Origin: Ruminococcus sp. | Lineage (GTDB): Bacteria; Bacillota; Clostridia; Oscillospirales; Ruminococcaceae | Direction: 5' to 3' | DNA length: 64,000 nucleotides | Assembly (NCBI GenBank): GCA_014799805.1 | Contig: JAAVHJ010000023.1 | Span: 1-64,000, forward strand | Part shown: positions 39,403 to 49,090 of the stretch, in pieces | Layout of the letters: each line of letters starts with the position of its first letter | How positions within the stretch are numbered: the first letter of the stretch is position 1 | Made by a program: the position numbers and the translations under genes | The notes under the pieces: model-generated | Told to the model about the DNA's origin: nothing | Databases searched by the model: none | What the model saw: the letters and a program-made list of their open reading frames with translations, nothing else

Positions 39403-41336
39403 GTGAAAAAAAATTAAAACATGCTGTCAAGCAAATTAAATTACCAGAAAATTCTAAACAAAGAATGATTCAGAAATTAGATTTAATTTCACAAGAAGAA
39501 AACGTTTTCCAAGCGGAACAGGCAAAATTGCCTATTTTTAGATATTTGCTGACGGGTGTGGCAACATGTGCATTCGTAGCGATAAGTGCAGGAGGGTTAT
39601 TTCATCTTGCATCTATGCGTACAGAAACTAGTAATCAGGAATTTTCGACTGGTAGCATTGTTCTTGATAATGCAATATCAGATTTTTCTAATCAAGAAGC
39701 CTATTTTGTCACAAAAGAATCCGAAACGCAATATTTTAATCTTAGCGAATCAGAAACGCAAGATTATTTAGAAAATTTGCAGGTATTTTTAACAAATCAT
39801 ATTGATGATTTGCAAACAGATTATTTAGCTAGTTACACTGATTATTTTATTTTATATTTAAAAAGCAGAGATTATTTTGAATTTTTTAATGATGGCAATT
39901 ATGCGTATATTATAATAAAAAATTTAGAAGAACAAAATTATTGTCTTGAAATCACAGTTGAAGATTATGAAAATTTTAAAGCAATGCTTGCAAATCCAGA
40001 GAGTTATTTTGATTTGCCTTATGAAAATGCAGATACTATTTTATATGGTAATGTCGAACAAGATATTATGAATGCTATGTTTCCTGAAACACCATTTGGC
40101 GATATTTCAGAAATGCAAGCTAGAATTATATTAGAAGATTTTTCACAAGAATCAGAAAATTCAGGAAAATATTATATTATCCCGACAGAAGAAGAATATC
40201 AAAAACTTGAAGATTTTCTAAATCAAGTAACATGGAAAAAATCTGAAAAAAATATTGAGGAAATCGCAAAATTAGAAAATAATTGGTTAGAAGTTATCAT
40301 GTATTTCATTTCACCTGACGGCGAAAAATTCACAGTTCATATGTCAAATTATGTGATAGTGACAAGTAATGATAATCAAACAGTTTATGGAATTGATGAT
40401 TTAAGTTATTTAGAAACAATTTATGATATGTTTGCCTCTAGCAATCTAAAGCATAAATTAACTTCTGGTATTGATATTTATGAACAGATGTTTTCTGAAA
40501 AAATTACGCCGTTTGGTGATGTGTCACAATTGCAAGAAAGAATAACAGTTTCAGAATATCCAGAAAAACTTATGATTATTCCAACAGAAGAACAACATCA
40601 AAAATTTGCATATTTGCTAAATAACTCTGAATGGAATGAAATCACAGATATTGATGAAAATTTTATAAACGAATTACGTTCTCAAAATCCAATTTTTACA
40701 ATTTATTTTAATACAAACTTTATTCTTGATGTTTATGATGATATTTTATGTTACTATGACCCAATGAAAAGCTCTTTGCCACAATGCTATGAAATGAATT
40801 ATCTTGTTTCAGAACTTTATCATATATTTACCCCTGCGGATAATGCGCTTTATGACATAAATCCTGATATTGATATATTTGAACAAATGTTTCATCAAAA
40901 ATCAATAAAATCTATGGAATCTGTTCCAGATTGTATTGTACGGATACCAGATACATCAATTTTAATTCATGATGAAAGTTTTTTAAGAAATTCTGCTGGC
41001 GAATATGAGCTGGAATCAGATATTACTTATTTGATTTCACAGGAGCAAAAAATAAAATTATCTGATTTTGTTGCAACACAGGAATTACAGGCAATTATCG
41101 GTTATCCAGAATTTCAGCGAGCAGATAATTATCAAAAATTTGTTGTAGAATTAACAGAAGAAAATGCATTTTTCACAGTCGAATATGATACAGAACATCA
41201 TCAATATTATTTTGTTTTATGTTCTCAAATGGAACTCCCTGGAGAACCTGTAGAGACAGGAAAGTATTGCTATTTTCCTGTGACAGAAGAATTCTATCAG
41301 ACTTGGAATGCACTGCTTGCAAATCCTGAGATATAA
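39399..41336 (+). CDS. single-TM membrane protein with repeated ectodomain, candidate anti-sigma/sensor
   Basis: 4-bp overlap with sigma gene; cytosolic ~45 aa, TM FRYLLTGVATCAFVAISAGGLFHLA, ectodomain with recurring (D/N)I.(E/N).MF..TPFGD(I/V)S.(M/L)Q.RI...IPTEE..QK. Confidence 0.75.
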   Translation: MSEKKLKHAVKQIKLPENSKQRMIQKLDLISQEENVFQAEQAKLPIFRYLLTGVATCAFVAISAGGLFHLASMRTETSNQEFSTGSIVLDNAISDFSNQEAYFVTKESETQYFNLSESETQDYLENLQVFLTNHIDDLQTDYLASYTDYFILYLKSRDYFEFFNDGNYAYIIIKNLEEQNYCLEITVEDYENFKAMLANPESYFDLPYENADTILYGNVEQDIMNAMFPETPFGDISEMQARIILEDFSQESENSGKYYIIPTEEEYQKLEDFLNQVTWKKSEKNIEEIAKLENNWLEVIMYFISPDGEKFTVHMSNYVIVTSNDNQTVYGIDDLSYLETIYDMFASSNLKHKLTSGIDIYEQMFSEKITPFGDVSQLQERITVSEYPEKLMIIPTEEQHQKFAYLLNNSEWNEITDIDENFINELRSQNPIFTIYFNTNFILDVYDDILCYYDPMKSSLPQCYEMNYLVSELYHIFTPADNALYDINPDIDIFEQMFHQKSIKSMESVPDCIVRIPDTSILIHDESFLRNSAGEYELESDITYLISQEQKIKLSDFVATQELQAIIGYPEFQRADNYQKFVVELTEENAFFTVEYDTEHHQYYFVLCSQMELPGEPVETGKYCYFPVTEEFYQTWNALLANPEI

Positions 41337-41350
41337 TTAATTTAATAAAT

Positions 41351-41382
41351 AAAAAACTCCCATGTATTCGGGAGTTTTTTAT
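41351..41382. terminator. bidirectional terminator
   Basis: AAAAAACTCCCatgtattcGGGAGTTTTTT between convergent genes. Confidence 0.9.
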
Positions 41383-41384
41383 AA

Positions 41385-43301
41385 TTATTCCAATTCAAAT
41401 GCACCTGTGTATAATTGATAATAATGTCCTTTTTGTGCAATTAATTCGTCATGATTGCCTTTTTCAATTACTTTGCCATGTTCTAACACCATAATTAAAT
41501 CTGCATTTCTGACTGTGGATAATCTATGTGCAATGACAAATACAGTTCTGCCATGCATAAGCTTATCCATACCAGCAGAAACAATTGCTTCTGTTCTGGT
41601 ATCAATGGAAGAAGTCGCTTCATCAAGAATCATAACAGGCGGATTTGCAACAGCAGCTCTTGCAATTGCAATTAATTGCCGTTGTCCCTGTGATAAATTA
41701 GAGCCGTTACCTGTCAGCATTGTTTCATAGCCGTTTGGCAATCTTGTAATAAAATCATCAGCTCCAGCAAGTTTAGAAGCTTCTATGCATTCTTCGTCCG
41801 TTGCGTCTAATTTACCATAACGAATATTATCCATAACTGTTCCAGTAAATAAATTTGTTTCTTGTAAAACTAGTCCAAGAGATTGGCGTAAATCTGATTT
41901 TTTGATTTTATTAATATTAATGCCATCATATCTGATTTTGCCGTCTGCAATGTCATAAAAGCGATTAATTAAATTTGTAATCGTTGTTTTTCCTGCACCA
42001 GTAGACCCAACAAAGGCAATTTTCTGACCAGGTTTCGCATACACAGAAACATCATGTAATACTGTTTTGCCCTCTTCATAGGCGAAATCAACATTGAACA
42101 TTCTGACATCGCCTTCTAATTTCGTGTAAGTAACACTGCCATCAGCTTGATGTGGATGTTTCCAAGCCCATTGACCAGTATAATTTTTAGTTTCTGTAAT
42201 CGTGCCATCTTGAGAAATTTCTGCATTGACAAGCTTTACATAGCCTTCATCAGTTTCTGGTTCTTCGTCCATTAATGCAAAAATTCTTTCTGCACCAGCT
42301 AATGCCATAACAATTGCATTAATTTGCTGTGTCACTTGATTTAAATTACCTGTAAATTGTTTTGTCATGTTTAAAAATGCAACAACGACACTGACATCAA
42401 GAGCTAAACCAGATAAGCTATAATTTTTAAAATGATTCAGAACCATGACACCGCCAAGCACGGCAATTAATACATATAAAATATTACCAATATTCATAAT
42501 AACAGGACCCAATGTATTTGCATAAGCATTTGCCCTGTAGCTATCTTGATATAATTGTTCATTAATTTCATCAAAATCAGCTTGTGCTTCGGATTCATGA
42601 CAGAATACTTTAACAACTTTTTGACCGTTCATCATTTCTTGAATATAGCCCTCAGCATCACCAAGAGATTTTTGTTGTTTCAAGAAATATTTTGCACTGC
42701 CACCGCCCATGAATTTAGTAACTAGTATCATGAAAATCACGCCAATGATAGTAATTAACGTCAGCCAAAAGCTATAATATAACATAATACAAAATACAGC
42801 AATCACAATAGTTCCAGCTCTTAAAAGATTAGGCAGACCTTGTGAAATTAACTGTCTTAAAGCGTCAATATCATTTGTATAATAACTCATAATATCGCCG
42901 TGTTTATGAGTATCAAAATAACGGATTGGCAAATTTTGCATACCTTTGAACATAGATTGACGCATTTTATTTAGTGTACCCTGTGTAATAATTGCCATAA
43001 ACTGTGAATAAACAGTAATTGCTGTTGTAGAAATTAAATACAAAACAACTAAGAACAACATCATAGGAATAATTTCTTCACTGGCAGATTGCCAACTTGC
43101 ACCTGTTTCCAGAGAGTTTGTAATAATTTTAATCACTTTCTGAATATACATATCTGGAATCGAAGACGCAATCGAAGAAAATAAAATACATATAATCGTA
43201 ATTGGCAAAAGCTTTGGATAAAATTGAAACATCATTTTCATGAGACGTTTAAAAACATCTTTTTTAATTTTAGGTTTGCCCCCAGAATTATGATTGCTCA
43301 T
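41385..43301 (-). CDS. ABC exporter half-transporter (TM + ATPase)
   Basis: GSTGAGKTTITNLINRFYD, LSQGQRQLIAIARA, MILDEATSSIDTRTE; ATG at 43301 after GGAGGTG. Confidence 0.95.
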   Translation of the reverse strand: MSNHNSGGKPKIKKDVFKRLMKMMFQFYPKLLPITIICILFSSIASSIPDMYIQKVIKIITNSLETGASWQSASEEIIPMMLFLVVLYLISTTAITVYSQFMAIITQGTLNKMRQSMFKGMQNLPIRYFDTHKHGDIMSYYTNDIDALRQLISQGLPNLLRAGTIVIAVFCIMLYYSFWLTLITIIGVIFMILVTKFMGGGSAKYFLKQQKSLGDAEGYIQEMMNGQKVVKVFCHESEAQADFDEINEQLYQDSYRANAYANTLGPVIMNIGNILYVLIAVLGGVMVLNHFKNYSLSGLALDVSVVVAFLNMTKQFTGNLNQVTQQINAIVMALAGAERIFALMDEEPETDEGYVKLVNAEISQDGTITETKNYTGQWAWKHPHQADGSVTYTKLEGDVRMFNVDFAYEEGKTVLHDVSVYAKPGQKIAFVGSTGAGKTTITNLINRFYDIADGKIRYDGININKIKKSDLRQSLGLVLQETNLFTGTVMDNIRYGKLDATDEECIEASKLAGADDFITRLPNGYETMLTGNGSNLSQGQRQLIAIARAAVANPPVMILDEATSSIDTRTEAIVSAGMDKLMHGRTVFVIAHRLSTVRNADLIMVLEHGKVIEKGNHDELIAQKGHYYQLYTGAFELE

Positions 43302-45030
43302 CTTCATCACCTCCGTTTGTCTGCTGTTCGTAAACTTCACGGTAAATATGACTTGATTTTAATAATTCTTCATGTGTACCAATCGCACTAATAGAGCCAT
43401 TATCTAATACAATAATCATATCAGCATCTTGCACGGAAGAAATTCTTTGTGCAATAATAATTTTAGTCGTTTCAGGAATAAAATTCTTAAATCCTTGTCT
43501 GATAAACGCATCTGTTTTGGTATCAACGGCACTGGTAGAATCGTCTAAAATTAAAATTTTCGGCTTTTTTAATAAAGCTCTTGCAATACATAATCTTTGT
43601 TTCTGACCGCCTGAAACGTTTGTACCACCTTGTTCTATATAAGTATCATAGCCATCAGGAAAAGTCTGTACAAATTCATCAGCTTGTGCCAATTGACAGG
43701 CTTCTATAATTTCTTCATCTGTTGCATTCGGATTGCCCCAACGCAAATTTTCTTTAATTGTTCCAGAAAATAATACATTTTTTTGTAATACCATAGCAAC
43801 AGCATTTCTAAGTACGTCAATATCATAATTTCTGACATCGACACCGCCAATTTTTACGGAACCCTCTGTTACATCATAAAGTCTTGGAATTAATTGCACA
43901 AGGGTTGATTTACTAGACCCTGTACCGCCAATAATTCCAACTGTCTGACCTGACGCAATATGCAAATTAATATTTGCCAGAGCATATTTTTTTGCCTGTG
44001 CAGAATATTTGAAATTCACATTTTCAAATTCTATATCGCCGTCAGTGATAATTTTTAAGGCTTGTTCTGGATTTTGCAAAGATGGTTCTTCTACTAAAAC
44101 TTCATAAATACGCTTTGTAGATTCGGCTGACATGGTAACCATAACATAGATAACAGATAAAAACATCAAAGCCATTAAAATTTGCACGCCATAAGTAATC
44201 ATAGCAGAAATCTGTCCGATATCAACAGCATTATCAATAATTGCCATTTTAGAACCAACAAATAAAATAAATACCATGTCAAAATACAGGCAAATTTGCA
44301 TTAAAGGTGTATTTAATGCGACAATTCTTTCTGCTTTTGTAAAATCTTTGCAAATATCATCTGCTGAAATGCCAAATTTTTTCTTTTCATGTTCTTCACG
44401 GGAAAAGCCTTTGACAACACGCATTGCCCTAACATTTTCTTCAATCGATTCATTCAGTCTGTCATATTTTTTAAATACACTTCTGAATGCAGGCATTGCA
44501 TATTTACTTACTAGAAATAAACCGATTACAAGCACTGGAATCACAATCACGAATGCCATTGCAAGTTTACCGCCCATAACAAATGCCATAATGACGGAAA
44601 AAACAAACATCAATGGACTTCGCAAACCCATTCTGATTATCATCATGAATGCCATTTGCAAATTTGTAATATCAGTTGTCATTCTGGTTACCAATGACGA
44701 AGAAGAAAATTTATCAATATTTTCAAATGCATATGTCTGTATTTTTTCAAACATATCATGACGTAAATTTTTTGACAATCCAGTAGAGGCTTTGGACGCT
44801 GTAAAACCAGCAGTTGCACCACACATCATGGAGATAATTGCTAAAATTGTCAAAATAATACCAATTCGCAAAATATCATTCATTGGTGCACTTTCCTGAA
44901 CATCTTTGACAAGTTTTGCTGTAATAAACGGCAATAACGCTTCAATTCCTGCTTCTGCCAGAATAAAAATTAACGTCAGAACTGTTGGTAATTTATACTC
45001 TCGCAAGCAGGAAAGAATTTTTTTGAGCAT
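43288..45030 (-). CDS. ABC exporter half-transporter (TM + ATPase), heterodimer partner
   Basis: IIGGTGSSKSTLVQLIPRLYD, VSGGQKQRLCIARALL, LILDDSTSAVDTKTD (degenerate DDS site); overlaps downstream partner. Confidence 0.95.
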   Translation of the reverse strand: MLKKILSCLREYKLPTVLTLIFILAEAGIEALLPFITAKLVKDVQESAPMNDILRIGIILTILAIISMMCGATAGFTASKASTGLSKNLRHDMFEKIQTYAFENIDKFSSSSLVTRMTTDITNLQMAFMMIIRMGLRSPLMFVFSVIMAFVMGGKLAMAFVIVIPVLVIGLFLVSKYAMPAFRSVFKKYDRLNESIEENVRAMRVVKGFSREEHEKKKFGISADDICKDFTKAERIVALNTPLMQICLYFDMVFILFVGSKMAIIDNAVDIGQISAMITYGVQILMALMFLSVIYVMVTMSAESTKRIYEVLVEEPSLQNPEQALKIITDGDIEFENVNFKYSAQAKKYALANINLHIASGQTVGIIGGTGSSKSTLVQLIPRLYDVTEGSVKIGGVDVRNYDIDVLRNAVAMVLQKNVLFSGTIKENLRWGNPNATDEEIIEACQLAQADEFVQTFPDGYDTYIEQGGTNVSGGQKQRLCIARALLKKPKILILDDSTSAVDTKTDAFIRQGFKNFIPETTKIIIAQRISSVQDADMIIVLDNGSISAIGTHEELLKSSHIYREVYEQQTNGGDEDEQS

Positions 45031-45074
45031 AAGCATCAATCCTTTCTAGTTATAAAAATTAATAAAATAAAATT

Positions 45075-45114
45075 TTAATTACATGTACCCAGTGCTTGCC
45101 GTACATGTAATTAA
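45075..45114. repeat. 14-bp perfect inverted repeat at transcription start region of ABC exporter operon
   Basis: TTAATTACATGTAC-12 nt-GTACATGTAATTAA. Confidence 0.85.
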
Positions 45115-45118
45115 ATTA

Positions 45119-45147
45119 ATTTTACTATAATTTCACGCATTTGTCAA
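45119..45147 (-). promoter_or_regulatory. sigma-A promoter of ABC exporter operon
   Basis: Minus strand TTGACA-17-TAAAAT immediately upstream of the inverted repeat. Confidence 0.7.
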
Positions 45148-45201
45148 TACTTGCACAAATTTTTTGTATAATTAATAGAATTTATAATTTTTTTCGGAAA
45201 A

Positions 45202-46485
45202 CTATTGACAAGCATTTTTTCTCAATAAATAAATGCCAATTATAAAACTCAAACACTCTGTCACAGGATATGCTAACCAAAGTCCTTTTACCTGAAATAA
45301 ACTAGCAAATAAAAACGCACAAGGAATGATTAAAATAAAACCTCTTAATAAAGAAATGCTATTACTCTGCAAAGGCTTTTCTATTACAGCAAATAACATA
45401 ATTATTACGATATTTAAGCCTGCAAAAACAGCACCTGAAAAATAATATTTTAAACCCTGTACAGCATAATTCTGCAATAAAATATTTTGTTCCTGATTAA
45501 ATATTTCTGCAATTGGATTCGCAAATAGAAAAATAAAACTATAAATTAAAATAAATAAGCCAATGACGACAAAACATGCAGACTTCAAAAATAATGCTAA
45601 CGATTTTTTTTGTCCATAAGCTTCACTTAATAAGGGCTGAACACCTTGTGCAATTCCTGTCCATATAGAAGTGATTACCAGTGAAATATTTGCGATAATT
45701 CCATAACTGGCAACACCTGTATTTCCTGCAAGTTTCAGCATTAATAAATTAAATATCAAAATCACTATGCCATTTGAAAATTCTGTTACAAAAGATGCAC
45801 CGCCTAAAGATAATATATAACAACTTTGTTGCAATTGGAATCTAGTTTTTACAAATTTAAAATGATTTTGTTTTTTTAAGAAAAATGGTAATAAAATTAT
45901 CATGCTAATAACTGGCGAACAACAAGTTGCCAATACTGCCCCAAACATGCCCATATTAAACCGATAAATAAACAGATAATCTAGTAAAATATTAGAAAAA
46001 CTGCCAATTAGCATAGCTTTCATAGCAAGTCCAGGGGCATTATCATTTCGGATAAAACATAATAAAATTTGATTTAACATAAACAACGGTGAACAAATCA
46101 GTAACATTTTTAAATAAATCAGACTCATTTTAAAAGTTTGTTCATCTGCACCAAGTAAAATTACGATGTTATCTGAAAAAAATACCCCTGTTAAAACTAA
46201 TAATATTCCCAAAAATAACCATAAATATAATACCTGTGTAAAAATTTGATTGGCTTGTTTTTCTTGCTGACAGCTCCTGTGAAGCATATATCTTGTACAG
46301 CCTCCCATACCTAACATTAAAGCCAAGCCGTTTATAAAATTATAAACAGGTATCACAAGATTCAATGCTGTAATGCCATCAGCTCCAAGCCATTGGGCAA
46401 TAAAATAAGTATCTGCCAAAATATAACATGAGATGCCTAACATGCCTAAAATATTAAAACTAACATATTTTGCAAATTGTTTCAT
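45202..46485 (-). CDS. MATE family efflux transporter
   Basis: 12-TM polytopic; ADTYFIAQWLGADGITALNLVIPVYNFINGLALMLGMGG. Confidence 0.93.
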   Translation of the reverse strand: MKQFAKYVSFNILGMLGISCYILADTYFIAQWLGADGITALNLVIPVYNFINGLALMLGMGGCTRYMLHRSCQQEKQANQIFTQVLYLWLFLGILLVLTGVFFSDNIVILLGADEQTFKMSLIYLKMLLICSPLFMLNQILLCFIRNDNAPGLAMKAMLIGSFSNILLDYLFIYRFNMGMFGAVLATCCSPVISMIILLPFFLKKQNHFKFVKTRFQLQQSCYILSLGGASFVTEFSNGIVILIFNLLMLKLAGNTGVASYGIIANISLVITSIWTGIAQGVQPLLSEAYGQKKSLALFLKSACFVVIGLFILIYSFIFLFANPIAEIFNQEQNILLQNYAVQGLKYYFSGAVFAGLNIVIIMLFAVIEKPLQSNSISLLRGFILIIPCAFLFASLFQVKGLWLAYPVTECLSFIIGIYLLRKNACQ

Positions 46486-46514
46486 AATGCATTTCCTTTC
46501 TAATAGATAAAATA

Positions 46515-46580
46515 AAAATAGATAAAAAATACGCTGACTCTGTTCCTGCTAAGACCTATAGGAACAAGAGTACAGCGTAT
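46515..46580 (-). terminator. leader (attenuator) terminator upstream of MATE gene
   Basis: Minus strand ATACGCTGtaCTCTTGTTCCTataggtcttagcAGGAACAGAGtCAGCGTAT-TTTTTT, before the MATE start codon. Confidence 0.8.
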
Positions 46581-46670
46581 ACTGCTTCCATCCGGTGACA
46601 GAAACAGGCTGTTTAATTCATAACTGCCGATATACATATCTTTGCTGGAAACAGTGCGAATCTGTTTCCA
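46573..46670 (-). ncRNA. structured 5' leader of MATE gene; riboswitch candidate (guanidine-IV/mepA-motif possible)
   Basis: Minus strand GGAAACAGattcgcaCTGTTTCC hairpin, then ...CAGCCTGTTTCTGTCACCGGATGGAAGCAGT leading into the attenuator. Confidence 0.5.
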
Positions 46671-46710
46671 ATATTTATTTTTAATTTATTAATTTATGGG
46701 CTGTAATAAT

Positions 46711-47594
46711 AGACCTCTTGCGAAAATAATAAAAAAGTGATAAAATAGAAATATGAAATACGAAATAATAAAAGAGTATAATGATGAGAAATTCCGGAGA
46801 ATAACAGGAGTAAAGAAGACAACATTTGAGAAGATGATAGAAATATTACAAAAAAGCTATGCAGAAAAGCACAGGAGACGAGGGAGGAAGCCGAAGCTGA
46901 GCATAGAAAATCAATTGTTAGCGACACTGGAATATCTCCGTGAATATCGAACATATGCACATATTGCAGCAAGCTATGGAATAGATGAAAGCAATATATA
47001 CCGTGCAATAAAATGGGTGGAAGATGTTCTGATAAAAGACGGAACATTTTCATTGCCTGGACGAAAGGAATTATTAAAAAGTGACGCAGAATATGAAGTG
47101 ATTCTTATAGATGCCACAGAAACACCGATAGAACGTCCTCAAAAAAACAGAGGAAATATTATTCCGGAAAGAAAAAAAGACACACACTGAAAACACAGTT
47201 GGTTACGGACAGAAAAACTTCTGAAATAATCTGCCTTAATTTCAGTAATGGAAAAAAGCACGATTTCAGACTGTTCAAAGAATCACGTATTCACACTTCC
47301 CAAAACGTCAGAATAGAAACTGATACGGGATATATTGGCATAAAATCCATACACAATAATTCATGTCATCCTAAAAAACGTTCAAAAAACAATCCCCTGA
47401 CAAAAGATGATAAAACAAATAACCATCAGATTTCAAAAGACAGAATTTATGTTGAACATTCCATCAGATATATTAAGCGTTTTCGTATTGTTTCTGAACG
47501 TTATCGCAATAGAAGAAAACGCTTTGCTTTGCGTTTCTCTTTAATCGCTGGTATTTGTAATTTTGAATTGTTCAATTAATTTCGCAAGAGGTCT
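46711..47594 (+). mobile_element. IS5-family insertion sequence (884 bp)
   Basis: Perfect 15-bp terminal IRs AGACCTCTTGCGAAA/TTTCGCAAGAGGTCT; flanking AAT at 46708-46710 and 47595-47597; DDE transposase inside. Confidence 0.93.
46753..47579 (+). CDS. IS5-family transposase, two frames joined by predicted -1 frameshift
   Basis: ORF 46753-47190 (...LIDATETPIERPQK) and frame of 47199-47579 (KKQRKYYSGKKKRHTLKTQLVTDRKTSE...) join at A_AAA_AAC, 47142-47148; fused product ~275 aa. Confidence 0.85.
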
Positions 47595-47812
47595 AATCGT
47601 ATAGCTATGCATATTTACTGTAATTTTACAATGATGATTCTCCGAAACCGCATACCAGTTCTTGCCTTTTTGATAGATATTTGTATGATTATCTAAAATA
47701 ATTGCTTTGCAAAATGCAACGACATCATTTGTTTCTAGCTCTAAATTTTTTTTAATGCGTTCTATGCCAAGTTCTGTTGTATGTAATTTAGAAATATTTT
47801 GAATCAAATCAT

Positions 47813-49048
47813 TCATGCCACTAATATTGGATACTGTGCCAGAACTTGTACACCCTTTTGTGCCAAAGTTTTGACAGCTGTTTCAAGTTCCATGCGATTT
47901 AATGCATGTTCTGTTACAAATACTAATTCTTCTTCGTCTGTAGAAATTGTCTGACTTGCAATTTCGCCAAAAACTTCTGATAATAAATTGACATCTGCTG
48001 AAGTTGTTCGGAAATAATATTTTGCTGTAAATTTTGAAACATCTTCTATAAAATCCGTATTTCCAACATTTTCCCAAGTTTGCGCTGGAATGGTATCACT
48101 AAGCTGAACTTCTTCTATCATATCGCCTAATACTGCACTGGCTGTTGGGAATTTTCCTGCACCACGTCCATAGAACATTGCTTTGCCGATTCCGTCACCA
48201 CGTACCATAACAGCATTATATACACCATTGACATCTGATAATAAATTATCATTTTCAACAGCCATTGGCATAACTGTTGGCAAAATTTTATGATTATCCA
48301 GCATTTGTACTCTGGCAATTAATTTAATTGCATAGCCTAATTTTTCACAAAGCTTTGTATCTTTTAATTCTACTTCACGAATGCCTTTTGTATACACAGA
48401 TTCGGGATACACATGCTTGCCAAATGCCAATGATGACAAAATACAAATTTTTCTGCATGCATCATGTCCTTCTACATCGGCAGTTGGGTCTTTTTCTGCA
48501 TAGCCTTTTTCTTGTGCCAGAGCCAAAGCTGTTGCAAAATCCATATCTGCTGTAATCATTTTATTTAAAATAAAATTTGTCGTGCCATTTAAAATACCTG
48601 CAATTGCAGAAAATTCATTTGCAATTAAGCATTTATGCAATGGTCTGATAATTGGAATCGCACCGCCAACACTTGCTTCAAAAAAGAAATTACAATGATT
48701 TTCTTTTGCAGTTTGTAATAAAATATCGCCTTTGGAAGCAACTAATTCTTTATTGGAAGTCGCAACGCTTTTTCCATGTTCTAAACAAGATTTCACAAAT
48801 GTAAATGCTGGTTCTACACCGCCCATACATTCTGCAACAACGGTTACTTCTGGGTCATTTAAAATTATTTCAATATTTTTCACAAGCTTATTTGCATAGG
48901 GCTTATCTGGAAAATCTCTTAAATCTAAAATATATCCCATTTCAAGCGTTTTTCCACAACGTTTTTCAATTAAATTTTTATTTTTTTCAAATAATTCAAC
49001 CACACCTGAGCCAACAACACCACAGCCCAACACTGCTAATTTTTCCAT
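47813..49048 (-). CDS. hom: homoserine dehydrogenase
   Basis: LGCGVVGSGVVELFEKN, GILNGTTNFILNKM, QEKGYAEKDPTADVEGHDACRKI, C-terminal ACT-like region. Confidence 0.97.
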   Translation of the reverse strand: MEKLAVLGCGVVGSGVVELFEKNKNLIEKRCGKTLEMGYILDLRDFPDKPYANKLVKNIEIILNDPEVTVVAECMGGVEPAFTFVKSCLEHGKSVATSNKELVASKGDILLQTAKENHCNFFFEASVGGAIPIIRPLHKCLIANEFSAIAGILNGTTNFILNKMITADMDFATALALAQEKGYAEKDPTADVEGHDACRKICILSSLAFGKHVYPESVYTKGIREVELKDTKLCEKLGYAIKLIARVQMLDNHKILPTVMPMAVENDNLLSDVNGVYNAVMVRGDGIGKAMFYGRGAGKFPTASAVLGDMIEEVQLSDTIPAQTWENVGNTDFIEDVSKFTAKYYFRTTSADVNLLSEVFGEIASQTISTDEEELVFVTEHALNRMELETAVKTLAQKGVQVLAQYPILVA

Positions 49049-49090
49049 AATAAATAAATTCCTTTCAGATTAAAAATAATTTTAAATTTT

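Larger units (their letters stand above)
46681..47816 (-). pseudogene. DUF3781 domain gene interrupted near its 3' end by the IS element
   Basis: MNDLIQNISKLHTTELGIERIKKNLELETNDVVAFCKAI...GKNWYAVSENHHCKITVNMHSYTI then IS; removing IS plus one AAT restores ...NMHSYTIITAHKLIN*. Confidence 0.85.

Noticed and set aside
46694-47053. 119-aa minus-strand ORF across the IS element
   Set aside because: Antisense to the transposase and low-complexity hydrophobic; not supported.
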